Below are positions 36,963 through 44,876 of a DNA stretch of 64,000 nt, piece after piece. Numbering within the stretch: position 1 is the first letter of the stretch; the number at the start of each line of letters is the position of its first letter. Below the pieces are notes generated by a model. It searched no databases and was not told where the DNA came from. It saw nothing but the letters and a program-made list of their open reading frames with translations. Made by a program: the position numbers and the translations under genes. The stretch is taken from contig NZ_QJSW01000008.1 in assembly GCF_003217495.1 (NCBI RefSeq), positions 140,980-204,979 of the forward strand, written 5' to 3'. Origin of the DNA: Paenibacillus barcinonensis. Its GTDB lineage: Bacteria > Bacillota > Bacilli > Paenibacillales > Paenibacillaceae.

Positions 36963-37205
36963 ATGATGGTATTAGAGAAAACATTGCACGAGGACATTAT
37001 TGAGAAGGCTTGGGCAGACGAAAACTTCAGACAACAACTGCATTCCAATCCAAAGCAAGCGCTTCGCGAGGCATTCGGTATCATGATTCCTGATCATATC
37101 AGGGTCCGTACCGTAGAGGAGCAACAAAATGATTATGTGCTGGTCATTCCACCCAACCCTTCCAAAGTAAACTATGATGTCAATTGTGGTCCGTGGAGAG
37201 ACTAG
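36963..37205 (+). CDS. NHLP-family RiPP precursor-like peptide
   Basis: 80 residues from the ATG at 36963, nine bases after AAGGGA. Residues 4-62 read as a nitrile-hydratase-alpha-type leader: IIEKAWADENFRQQLHSNP, then KQALREAFGIMIPDHIRVR and VVxE-like VRTVEEQQNDYVLVIPP. This order (helical AW.D..FR..L..NP..AL, then G...P....V...E, then LV.PP) is the NHLP signature of proteusin-type precursors. The remaining NPSKVNYDVNCGPWRD would be the core, with a single Cys and no GG cleavage site. No radical-SAM, lanthipeptide synthetase, cyclodehydratase or C39 peptidase is nearby. Alternatively it is a stand-alone NHLP-like small protein. Confidence 0.65.
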   Translation: MMVLEKTLHEDIIEKAWADENFRQQLHSNPKQALREAFGIMIPDHIRVRTVEEQQNDYVLVIPPNPSKVNYDVNCGPWRD

Positions 37206-37299
37206 CCTTACCTGATTCACAGTTCTGTTAGCAGTACATTTAATAGTAATAAAAGAAAACAGGGGTAGAACATTAAGCCGGGTATCCCAGACGAGTTCA

Positions 37300-39210
37300 T
37301 CATTCGATAAACTCGGGAAAAGATACCACAGCTTCTGTTCCTACCCCTTTGGTGCTTGTAAAGCTGATCTGTCCATTCATTGCTTCAACGATACGGAAGG
37401 TCACCATCATGCCTAATCCGGTACCTTTAATTTTATTAGAGAAGTAAGGCTCTCCCAGACGGGATAAAGCTTCCTCACTCATGCCTTCTCCGTTATCCCG
37501 AACATGTACTTTGACTTTGCCTTCCTGCGAGTATGCCCAGATATCAATCTGACCTTGCCCACCCTGAAGGGCCTCGATGCTATTCTTAATAATATTGATA
37601 AAAGCCTGCTTGAATTTCGAGGAATTGCCTCGAATATGAAGGTTTGGCGGAATATCCGTCGTTATTTTCCCGCCCTCCAGATTCGCCATCGGTACAAGTA
37701 TACCTTCGATATGATCGAATTCATTCGAAATATTCAACGATACAATATGATCGAATTCAGGCTTTGCGAAGGTCAGAAAATCAGTAATAATACCTGAAGC
37801 CCGATCAAGTTCCTCCAGTGCAATTCGCACATATCCTTTATTTTTGTTATCCTCCTGCTCGGTCATAAGCTGAAGGAAGCCTCGCGTTACTTGAAGCGGA
37901 TTACGCACCTCATGAGCTACCGAAGCGGCAAGCTCACTAATGATCTCCATTTTCTCAGATCGTTGCAACTCATTGTTGAACAATTCCAGCTCTTTGGAAT
38001 ACTGCAGCACTTTATTATGCTTTTCTGCAAAACGACTTCCCAAAATCGCAATCAACGATATTACAAATGCAACCATAGACCACTTCCACCAGAACAGATG
38101 ATACGTGCCATTGCGCTGATAGTACCACAACAGCTCAAGCACACTAATCAAAGAAAATGTGCCAAAACCGGAGGCTAACAGGATAGCTTCACGGTTGCGT
38201 TGCAATGCCTTGGCAATCGTACCAACGAGCAGAATGGTTAGTAAGATTACCAGCACAACGCCCACGACATGCTGCACAAACAAATTGTATAACCCGTCCC
38301 ATTGACCGCCTGTTATGACGTATATAAACAAAGAGAGCACGGCCACAGTAGAATAAGCCCATTGAATTTTGCGTAGCTTGGTAAATATGCCATACACCCC
38401 TGGACCAATAATTTGTTCAAAGAAATAACAGAGTGCAGGCATGCCCAGCAACATGGACAGATCAAAGAGAAGGGAATACAGATCGCCATAAACTTGATAG
38501 AATGTATACAGGAACTGAGAGTACGTTATCACCATGACTCCTATTGAACCCATCACTACACATAATGATATCCACAAGCCTTTATGAAATTGACCCAGGA
38601 AAAATGTACAGCTGACCATAATAAGTGAGGTGAATACAAACGTAGCACCCAAAATAACATCAATTAAACCGTTATGAATATATTTCTCCTGCAACATGGC
38701 ATAGGGTCCAATCTCAACAGCACCTTGTATGCCGAGCCAGCCTTTCTCGTTTTGCGACCATATGTAGAGTGTATCCCCAGAATTTTCAACAGATAAGGGT
38801 AAAAATACAGCATTATTATCGTAATTATAATGATAGTTCTCATATATTTTCCGAGCTTCAAGATAGATTACGATATGCGTCCCTTTAATATTCTCAAAAC
38901 GAATCGCTGAACTTTCATCCTGTAATGTGGGGAGCTTTAGACGCGTCCACAAGGAGCCGGCATGTTGCTTGGTCCTGTCCAGGCTTCTGATTGTACCTCT
39001 GTCAGCGCTCTGCTTCTCCCAAATCTCGTCCTCGCCCATTACTTCGCTGATGAAGCCCTGATCGTTTGCATTTCCCCATTTTACTTCCCATCCTGTGATA
39101 GCTTCAGGCTGCTGAATCTGATCCGTTGCAGCAAGCACTAACCCATGTGGCAACAGAATGATCCATATCGTCATCCACAGGATGATGATAGCTTTGGGCA
39201 CATTTCTCAT
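37300..39210 (-). CDS. 7TMR-type membrane sensor histidine kinase (orphan)
   Basis: 636 residues. A signal-like helix, an extracytoplasmic beta domain (about 30-180), seven membrane helices (about 185-400), then a kinase core: H-box ELAASVAHEVRNPLQVTRG (His about 433), N-box FINIIKNSIEALQG, G1 VRDNGEGMSEEAL and G2 KGTGLGMMVTFRIVE. The sensor layout is that of 7TMR-DISM receptors; the kinase core is of the sporulation Kin type, which feeds Spo0F. No response regulator lies nearby. GAGGTG precedes the ATG. The 3' end is 94 bp from the end of the convergent RiPP-like gene. Confidence 0.9.
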   Translation of the reverse strand: MRNVPKAIIILWMTIWIILLPHGLVLAATDQIQQPEAITGWEVKWGNANDQGFISEVMGEDEIWEKQSADRGTIRSLDRTKQHAGSLWTRLKLPTLQDESSAIRFENIKGTHIVIYLEARKIYENYHYNYDNNAVFLPLSVENSGDTLYIWSQNEKGWLGIQGAVEIGPYAMLQEKYIHNGLIDVILGATFVFTSLIMVSCTFFLGQFHKGLWISLCVVMGSIGVMVITYSQFLYTFYQVYGDLYSLLFDLSMLLGMPALCYFFEQIIGPGVYGIFTKLRKIQWAYSTVAVLSLFIYVITGGQWDGLYNLFVQHVVGVVLVILLTILLVGTIAKALQRNREAILLASGFGTFSLISVLELLWYYQRNGTYHLFWWKWSMVAFVISLIAILGSRFAEKHNKVLQYSKELELFNNELQRSEKMEIISELAASVAHEVRNPLQVTRGFLQLMTEQEDNKNKGYVRIALEELDRASGIITDFLTFAKPEFDHIVSLNISNEFDHIEGILVPMANLEGGKITTDIPPNLHIRGNSSKFKQAFINIIKNSIEALQGGQGQIDIWAYSQEGKVKVHVRDNGEGMSEEALSRLGEPYFSNKIKGTGLGMMVTFRIVEAMNGQISFTSTKGVGTEAVVSFPEFIE

Positions 39211-39361
39211 TCACAGCACCTCAAAGTGTTTATTTTCTACTCTCGTGCATCCCTTCTATAGGATTCGCCACGGTTGATCATGTCACCTTCTTATTAGATT
39301 CCAAAATTCACATTAAAGTAGATTTATAGTTTTTTTTCCATTTTATTGTTATATAAACAAA

Positions 39362-39727
39362 CTACTCACGCAGGTCCTCATATTGATTCACAATCATCTC
39401 ACGTTCCATCTGCTCCACTTTCGTGCGGAACTCAAGCCACTGCTCCGTCTCTTCATCATCATAGATGGTCCATATATCAGAGAACAGAAAATCACGTAAC
39501 TGGACTACCTGGCCGGACCATATTCCCCCAACCCAGAACAGCCCATCCGGTCGACGAATAACAGTACGTGAGAACCCGGGAGTAGAGGCCTTTTGTCCGA
39601 TTCGAATACGTGTAATCATATTACCGAGTGTAAACCAATCCACAAGCTCCCCCTCCTTGTATATCCAAACTTCATCATACCATAGCCCAATCACCAATGG
39701 CTCTAAAAACAACGTCAGACGATTCAA
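39362..39727 (-). CDS. Conserved-looking hypothetical protein
   Basis: 121 residues from a TTG at 39727, the furthest in-frame start; a later start is possible because no clear ribosome site is visible. Composition is that of a real soluble protein: Trp-rich beta part (GLWYDEVWIYKEGELVDWF, GLFWVGGIWSGQVVQLRDF) and a charged C-terminal helix (TEQWLEFRTKVEQMEREM). I do not recognise the family. It is divergent from the small membrane protein at 39788. Confidence 0.55.
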   Translation of the reverse strand: MNRLTLFLEPLVIGLWYDEVWIYKEGELVDWFTLGNMITRIRIGQKASTPGFSRTVIRRPDGLFWVGGIWSGQVVQLRDFLFSDIWTIYDDEETEQWLEFRTKVEQMEREMIVNQYEDLRE

Positions 39728-39787
39728 TCCGCTGCATCATGTGTAATGGTTTCTCAAAGCAAACTCTCACCAAACAAGGAGATGATT

Positions 39788-39952
39788 ATGATGAACGAGC
39801 CTCATCGTACGGTAGAAGTTGAACATAAGGATGTGCAGCACAAATCGGATTCAAGCATGGTTGCTTCCACTTTTATTAAATATGCTGCCTATATCATTAT
39901 CTTTTTTGGATTTCTCTACTTCCTCGTGAAGTATGTGTTTCCCAAATTTTAG
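39788..39952 (+). CDS. Small single-helix membrane protein
   Basis: 54 residues from the ATG at 39788 (AAGGAG seven bases upstream; an ATG three bases later is equally possible). A hydrophilic His/Glu-rich start (MNEPHRTVEVEHKDVQHKSD) leads to one membrane helix (YAAYIIIFFGFLYFLVKYVF). Function unknown. It opens a run of three very small genes. Confidence 0.6.
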   Translation: MMNEPHRTVEVEHKDVQHKSDSSMVASTFIKYAAYIIIFFGFLYFLVKYVFPKF

Positions 39953-40057
39953 CTAACACTGACATAAGACATATCATTCTCGGGAATAATATCATGCTTG
40001 ATATTACTGAAAACATATCGTTCAAGCCATTCATTCAAAGGAAAGGAAGTGCTCTTG

Positions 40058-40288
40058 ATGTCTGATAAGCCAATCAGCAACGAAGAACGTGATCGTATGG
40101 ATGAACAATATCTGGAATCCCGCCTGGCTGAGCCTCCGCTGGAATCTGTACCTGATGCAGACCTGCTTCAGCCAGGCAGCCCGGTGGACCCGGCTGCACC
40201 CGACCCGGATGCCCTGCACGGGACAGATCTTTTGAATGGCGCCGGAGCTGATGCCAAGCCTGAAAGAAACATTTTGCCGCCGCGCTAG
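40058..40288 (+). CDS. Small acidic hydrophilic protein
   Basis: 76 residues from the ATG at 40058, after GGAAAGGAAG. Rich in Asp, Pro, Ala and Glu (NEERDRMDEQYLESRLAEPP, DPAAPDPDALHG) and probably disordered. Such proteins are common in spore-formers, but I cannot name this one. The next gene begins 41 bp further on. Confidence 0.5.
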   Translation: MSDKPISNEERDRMDEQYLESRLAEPPLESVPDADLLQPGSPVDPAAPDPDALHGTDLLNGAGADAKPERNILPPR

Positions 40289-40328
40289 AAGCCAGCCTGC
40301 ACAAGATCTGAAACAGGGAGGTGTTATC

Positions 40329-40526
40329 GTGAGCAAACATGCCGAGGAACGACAAGTCCATAAACCGGATAACCTGATCACGGAGCGAGATATTGATCCC
40401 GACTTTGGACTATTCACGGAAGCCTCCTTTCCGGGCGGACTGGAGGATAAAGTACAGCGAGATGCCATTGAGCATGCCCTTCCAAAAGAAACGCCTTCAG
40501 GCAAGCCGGCTTCGGATCAAGGCTAA
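40329..40526 (+). CDS. Small hydrophilic protein
   Basis: 65 residues from a GTG at 40329 that follows GGGAGG at good spacing; the frame extends further upstream but overlaps the previous gene. Sequence VSKHAEERQVHKPDNL ... GLFTEASFPGGLEDKVQRD is soluble, without membrane helix or signal. Likely co-transcribed with the gene at 40058. Function unknown. Confidence 0.5.
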   Translation: MSKHAEERQVHKPDNLITERDIDPDFGLFTEASFPGGLEDKVQRDAIEHALPKETPSGKPASDQG

Positions 40527-40681
40527 ACTTGCATTGCACGTCACATCCTCTTCATATGAGCAAAAAAATATACGCGCGGTTAAATCACGCTGCAAGTTCA
40601 GACCAAACCGAAGGAACCTCACTACATGGGGTTTCTTCTTTGGTTTTGGTTTGATTACAAGCCATCCCTCATTGATACAGC

Positions 40682-40715
40682 AAAAAAAGATGACCACTGC
40701 CTGTCCAGCGTCATC
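40682..40715 (-). terminator. Terminator of the MFS gene
   Basis: GATGAC (40689-40694) pairs with GTCATC (40710-40715), with an inner CTG/CAG. On the minus strand seven T follow. Confidence 0.8.
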
Positions 40716-40803
40716 TCCTTCGTGCTTGTATGTCTCATCTTGCTTCAAGTTGCACAGCTTTATTTGTTCATTCCCATCTTGAATGTATCACTTAAAGCCA
40801 TCA

Positions 40804-42015
40804 TTATTTTTCAACAATTGTACCTGGTCCAGGAAGCTTATGCTCCAGCCTGGTCCATTTCACTGCAATCGCGGTGGCCAGAAGTGCAACACCATTAATA
40901 ATAAATATCCAGCGTATTGGAAGCCAGCCGCCAAGGACTCCTCCGATAATCGGTCCCGCCATCGTGCCAATCTGGGCTGCAGACTGGTTCAAACTAAACG
41001 CACGGCCTCGAAATGCCGGTTCCGTAACCTGTACAATCATCGCATTGATTGCAGGGAACACCGCCGCAAAGAAAAGTCCATAGACAAATCTCAGGATGCC
41101 AAACGCAACATAGCCTGTGGTGAAAAACTGCAGCAGATTACCTACTGCTCCACCAACAAGTCCAATCACCATCACTTTCCCAAAACCAATCCTTGATCCA
41201 AGCCTGCCCCAGCGCGGAGCCATAATAACTGTCGCTACGCCCACTGCCGAGAAAATAATGCCTGAGCTTAAAGAAGCACGATCCGCTTGTATTCCCATCT
41301 CCATCACATACACGGTTAAGAGCGGTTCCAAAATCATGACTGAAAAGGTGCAAATCCCCATCATGATGAGCACAGTAATGAACACACGGTTTGCTCTGGC
41401 TTCCCGAATATCATCCATGACATGCGAACGAGCCTTGTTGCGATTAAAGTTCTCTTCCTTGACCCAGAAGGTCGCGATAACCGCAGACACCAGCACAACG
41501 ATCGCCGAAAATAGAAACGCACTCCGATTGCCATAATAATGGCTGACAAGGCCGCCAATCAGCGGACCGATAATCCCGCCAGTTGCTCCAGCCGTTGACA
41601 TAATGCCCAAGGCATACCCCGTCTTCTCTTCGGGTGTGTTCGTACCAACCAGTGCTATTGCCGCAGGCACAAAACCGGCAAGCAATCCCTGAAATAAACG
41701 AACAACAATGAGTGAATATGGGTCCTGCACAAAAAAATTAATCAAATACAGGACAGCCAGGCTGTATCCTGAACGAATTAACATCGGCTTGCGCCCATAT
41801 TTATCAGCCAGCGATCCCCAGAAAGGGGATACAAGAGCACTGGCCAGAAACGTAATGCCGAAGGCCAGACCCGACCACAACTCCAGATGGGCCCGAACAC
41901 CCAGTTCACTGCTCAGAAATAAAGGCAAAAACGGAATAGAGATTGAATATGCCGTGCTGCAAAAAAAGACACCGATCCACAGAATGATCAGATTTCGCTT
42001 CCACGAGAAGTTCAT
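40804..42015 (-). CDS. MFS multidrug efflux transporter (MdtG-like)
   Basis: 403 residues, twelve membrane helices. The MFS signature between helices 2 and 3 is GSLADKYGRKPMLIRSG, and the antiporter motif in helix 5 is AGATGGIIGPLIGG, which marks DHA1 drug:H+ exporters. The repeat signature appears in the second half as RLGSRIGFGKVMVIG. AAAGGACGTG lies before the ATG. Single gene, own terminator. Substrate unknown. Confidence 0.88.
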   Translation of the reverse strand: MNFSWKRNLIILWIGVFFCSTAYSISIPFLPLFLSSELGVRAHLELWSGLAFGITFLASALVSPFWGSLADKYGRKPMLIRSGYSLAVLYLINFFVQDPYSLIVVRLFQGLLAGFVPAAIALVGTNTPEEKTGYALGIMSTAGATGGIIGPLIGGLVSHYYGNRSAFLFSAIVVLVSAVIATFWVKEENFNRNKARSHVMDDIREARANRVFITVLIMMGICTFSVMILEPLLTVYVMEMGIQADRASLSSGIIFSAVGVATVIMAPRWGRLGSRIGFGKVMVIGLVGGAVGNLLQFFTTGYVAFGILRFVYGLFFAAVFPAINAMIVQVTEPAFRGRAFSLNQSAAQIGTMAGPIIGGVLGGWLPIRWIFIINGVALLATAIAVKWTRLEHKLPGPGTIVEK

Positions 42016-42234
42016 ATACCCGCACGTCCTTTCCGAATCCGACGCCGGGACTGCCGTGTATGGAGCGGACGGAACAGACCCGTACGTCCCCCTGATGCGG
42101 AAGCATTTTCCTTATTTTACACCTATGCTTCTATGAAAACCATCCCCGTTCACCAGATTAACAAGCCTTGCATTGCCATTCTGCATCTGAAAACGGTATG
42201 ATAGTTGAAGATCGAATCAAGGAGGATCCTATTC

Positions 42235-42897
42235 ATGTCTTTACGGTGGAAAAAAGCTACCGCAGTTTCGCTTATGCTGGCGATGCTGCTGATCGTTATG
42301 AGCGGGTGCGGACGCCCTGCAAACAATGCTTATCAAACGCCGGTTCCGGCTGTGCCAGAAGGACCAGACCCGGTAGCAACTATTGAGATGCAGGATGGGC
42401 AGAAGATTGTGATTGAGCTGTATCCCAACATTGCACCCAATACGGTGTATAACTTCATCTCCCTTGCAAACAAAGGGTTCTACGATGGTCTGATCTTTCA
42501 CCGGGTCATTCCAGGCTTTATGATTCAGGGCGGTGATCCGAACGGGAACGGTTCAGGCGGGCCAGGTTATGCGATCAAAGGTGAGTTTACCTCGAACGGT
42601 CATAAAAATCATTTGAAGCATACGCGTGGAGTCATCTCCATGGCACGACAAGACAAAGATCTGGATTCCGCCGGTTCTCAATTCTTCATCATGCTGGCCG
42701 ATGCCGATTATTTGGATAACTCCTATGCTACTTTCGGCAAAGTAACCGAAGGAATGGACGTTGTTGACGGTATAGCTGCACAGCAGATCGGTGAAAGAGA
42801 CAAGCCCGTTACTGATCAGGTGATGAAAAAAGTAACAGTGGATACCCACGGCATTGAATATCCGGAACCCGTGAAGATTACAGACGATACAAAGTAA
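42235..42897 (+). CDS. Cyclophilin-type peptidyl-prolyl isomerase, lipoprotein
   Basis: 220 residues from the ATG at 42235 (AAGGAGGATCC upstream). A lipoprotein signal ends at VMSGC (Cys23), then a short linker and a cyclophilin domain: IVIELYPNIAPNTVYNFISL, FYDGLIFHRVIPGFMIQGGD, with the catalytic Arg in FHRV, then SQFFIML and YATFGKVTEGMDVVD. It accelerates cis-trans isomerisation of proline bonds and would help fold exported proteins on the outer face of the membrane. Confidence 0.93.
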   Translation: MSLRWKKATAVSLMLAMLLIVMSGCGRPANNAYQTPVPAVPEGPDPVATIEMQDGQKIVIELYPNIAPNTVYNFISLANKGFYDGLIFHRVIPGFMIQGGDPNGNGSGGPGYAIKGEFTSNGHKNHLKHTRGVISMARQDKDLDSAGSQFFIMLADADYLDNSYATFGKVTEGMDVVDGIAAQQIGERDKPVTDQVMKKVTVDTHGIEYPEPVKITDDTK

Positions 42898-42924
42898 ACA
42901 CGGGTACTCTTGAACAAAACAAAT

Positions 42925-42957
42925 GCTCTGTTCTGTGCACTTGGCGCAGAACAGAGC
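42925..42957 (+). terminator. Terminator of the cyclophilin gene
   Basis: GCTCTGTTCTG/CAGAACAGAGC, an 11-bp stem with an 11-base loop; the tail TTATTC is weak. Confidence 0.7.
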
Positions 42958-43027
42958 TTATTCAATGATAACGTTTACATTATAACTTTTACATACATAC
43001 GTTTCCTTCCGCAAAACAACAACCTCC

Positions 43028-43138
43028 TCAATGTATCCACCCGAACAGACGCAGCCAGCCAATAATTGCAATCCATAGTGGTACACTGAAGATCACTCCC
43101 CATGCAAGCCCTTTCAACATATTACGATTCACATGCAC
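43028..43138 (-). CDS. 36-residue single-helix membrane peptide
   Basis: GTG at 43138 with AAAGGAG nine bases upstream encodes VHVNRNMLKGLAWG, a hydrophobic helix IFSVPLWIAIIGW and a short tail ending FGWIH. Positive residues before the helix and the Trp-rich membrane boundary look like a genuine membrane peptide. An internal ATG (MLKGLAWG) is a possible start. No family name is known to me. Confidence 0.5.
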   Translation of the reverse strand: MHVNRNMLKGLAWGVIFSVPLWIAIIGWLRLFGWIH

Positions 43139-43334
43139 GAACAACGACTCCTTTCTCCAGGGAATAGTCGCAGTCTAGGTATCATTATATGATTTTATAC
43201 CTGTGCTCATTCGCCGTGTATTCCCCAATCCCCTGCATTACCGCCATACTTCATGGAATGAAATGCGTGAACCTGATATACTAGCCCTATTATTGCATGT
43301 GCAATGTGATCTATGTTCGAAAGGAGATTTTCCT

Positions 43335-43601
43335 ATGGCAAAATCCAAAAGACGCGCACCTGCTCCCAAAGCCCAAGCTCAGGCACAAGACCAGCCTGCT
43401 ACACTGAAGGATCTGCTCAGCAGTGATGTGCTGGCGAAGCTCAAAGCCCAGGCCGATGAAGCCAAAGCAGCCGAGGCTGCGCGTAAGGAGCAAGAGCGGT
43501 TACAAGCAGAAGAAGCCCGCAAGGCTGAGCAGAGGCGGCGGGATAATGATTTTGAATACTTGCTGAATAACAGTTCGATGGACTGGAAGAAGCACAAGTA
43601 A
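43335..43601 (+). CDS. YqkE-like small charged protein (DUF3886)
   Basis: 88 residues from the ATG at 43335 after AAAGGAG; the upstream part of the frame has no ribosome site. Ala/Lys/Gln-rich start, ATLKDLLSSDVLAKLKAQAD, then a highly charged coiled-coil (ARKEQERLQAEEARKAEQR) and the end FEYLLNNSSMDWKKHK. This pattern matches B. subtilis YqkE. Function unknown. Confidence 0.75.
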   Translation: MAKSKRRAPAPKAQAQAQDQPATLKDLLSSDVLAKLKAQADEAKAAEAARKEQERLQAEEARKAEQRRRDNDFEYLLNNSSMDWKKHK

Positions 43602-43652
43602 GGGAAGGATTGAAACAAATTACAGGGTCCGTTTATCGGATGATTTGTAACC

Positions 43653-43678
43653 AAAGGAGCCGGGTGCGGCTCCTTTTT
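43653..43678 (+). terminator. Rho-independent terminator
   Basis: AAAGGAGCC/GGCTCCTTT stem with a 6-base loop followed by T residues, after the YqkE-like gene. Confidence 0.9.
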
Positions 43679-43773
43679 GAATATGTATATCTATGATTCA
43701 CCTCCCCCATGCCGGAATCAATGACACAATGGCTCCTATCGCGACGATGAGCTGGCTCCACAGACAGAAGTCA

Positions 43774-44556
43774 TCAGCCTATTTTGGAATGCACCTGATG
43801 AGACTTCGTCTTTCTTTTGTTTTGATGTCGTCTCAGACGATCAGGGATGGCAAAGAGCACAATATATAAAAGCGTAAATAAAACAAGAGCCAGTATCTCT
43901 TCTCCAAGAATGTAGACAGGGTAAGGTCCCAGCATGTCAAGCACGGATGGTGTATTGGGTTTATGTCTCAGAAACATATAATTTGCACCCAACAGCACAT
44001 CAGCAACGTACACCATCACGGCTGCTACGTTCACAAAAATCATCGAGCCTGCCACAGAACGCCATCCCGGCCGGAATTGCTCCACCCACGTCATATACAG
44101 CAAAGCCAGAATAATCATCGCATGTGCAGTGAAAAATTGAATAAAGCGAAAATGAGCAAAAGCATACCCCAGATTCGGTGTTACAATGGCCATTAAAGCA
44201 CCTGCAATGCCTGCAAAAAGCACAGCAGAATATAGCCAGCGTGTACGTGTTAATAATAACAAGGCTGATAACAGTAATGTCAGGCTGCACAGCTCTAGGG
44301 GCAGCGAGGTCTGAAGGCTCCATATGCCTCCATACACATACCAGAGCTGCAGCACGATCTCACAGCCGATCATCAGGGCTGCCAGTGCAATGCGCATGAG
44401 CCGGCTTGAACGTTCTGACAGCCTGCGAAGCGAATGACGAAACAGGAATAACAGCAACACAAGTGCAGCAATAATTATGATAGATATCATATGTGAAGTC
44501 GAGAATGCGATAAAGGGTGCTGCATCATATGGATCAAGCCAAGGTGGATAAAGCAT
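43774..44556 (-). CDS. YwaF-like integral membrane protein (TIGR02206 type)
   Basis: 260 residues with about seven membrane helices. PFIAFSTSHMISIIIIAALV, QTSLPLELCSLTLLLSALLL, FRFIQFFTAHAMIILALLYM and ANYMFLRHKPNTPSVLDMLG are typical of the TIGR02206/YwaF group of uncharacterised membrane proteins. A Lys/His-rich cytoplasmic tail ends it. AAAGGAG precedes the ATG. Function unknown. Confidence 0.8.
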   Translation of the reverse strand: MLYPPWLDPYDAAPFIAFSTSHMISIIIIAALVLLLFLFRHSLRRLSERSSRLMRIALAALMIGCEIVLQLWYVYGGIWSLQTSLPLELCSLTLLLSALLLLTRTRWLYSAVLFAGIAGALMAIVTPNLGYAFAHFRFIQFFTAHAMIILALLYMTWVEQFRPGWRSVAGSMIFVNVAAVMVYVADVLLGANYMFLRHKPNTPSVLDMLGPYPVYILGEEILALVLFTLLYIVLFAIPDRLRRHQNKRKTKSHQVHSKIG

Positions 44557-44726
44557 GCCTTTCTTCTCTCCTTTGGATCAGGTTGACAGAGATGTGCATT
44601 TCATCACTGGGATGGTAACTTTTTTCATTTTGCCACCGAACGATGCAGCTGTCCAGTTTCATTTGAATTAAGCATTGTATTTTAAATATCTTTATGTTAA
44701 GATAAAAACAAGAAATAAACATACTA

Positions 44727-44741
44727 AAAGTTAGTTACTTT
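44727..44741. promoter_or_regulatory. Imperfect palindrome upstream of the dioxygenase gene
   Basis: AAAGTTAGTTACTTT has complementary AAAGT/ACTTT ends, and lies about 135 bp before the start of the ring-cleaving dioxygenase. Possible MarR/HxlR-type operator; weak on its own. Confidence 0.25.
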
Positions 44742-44785
44742 AATATCAACAACTTATTTGCTCGATTATTTTCACTATTATCCGC

Positions 44786-44803
44786 TCTCTATATGTATAG
44801 AGA
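44786..44803. promoter_or_regulatory. 18-bp perfect palindrome, candidate operator
   Basis: TCTCTATATGTATAGAGA is an 8+2+8 perfect palindrome 73 bp upstream of the dioxygenase ATG, where a -10 region would lie. Size and position fit an operator for a MarR-type repressor such as MhqR, which in Bacillus controls related dioxygenases, but the sequence is not the known MhqR box. Confidence 0.5.
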
Positions 44804-44876
44804 CAGACGTAATTCATATCAATTCGTTCACGATTCAGTTTTAAACTAAATTTGTAATTCTCAGGAGGAATCTACG

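Noticed and set aside
35960-39210. Complete RiPP cluster with radical-SAM, lanthipeptide synthetase or exporter
   Set aside because: None of these genes is present between 32 and 40 kb; the BmrCD-like exporter 23 kb away has no link to the peptide.
42967-42980. cre-like TGATAACGTTTACA
   Set aside because: Good match, but it lies downstream of the cyclophilin gene and about 50 bp past the stop of the small minus-strand peptide, so it controls no visible promoter.
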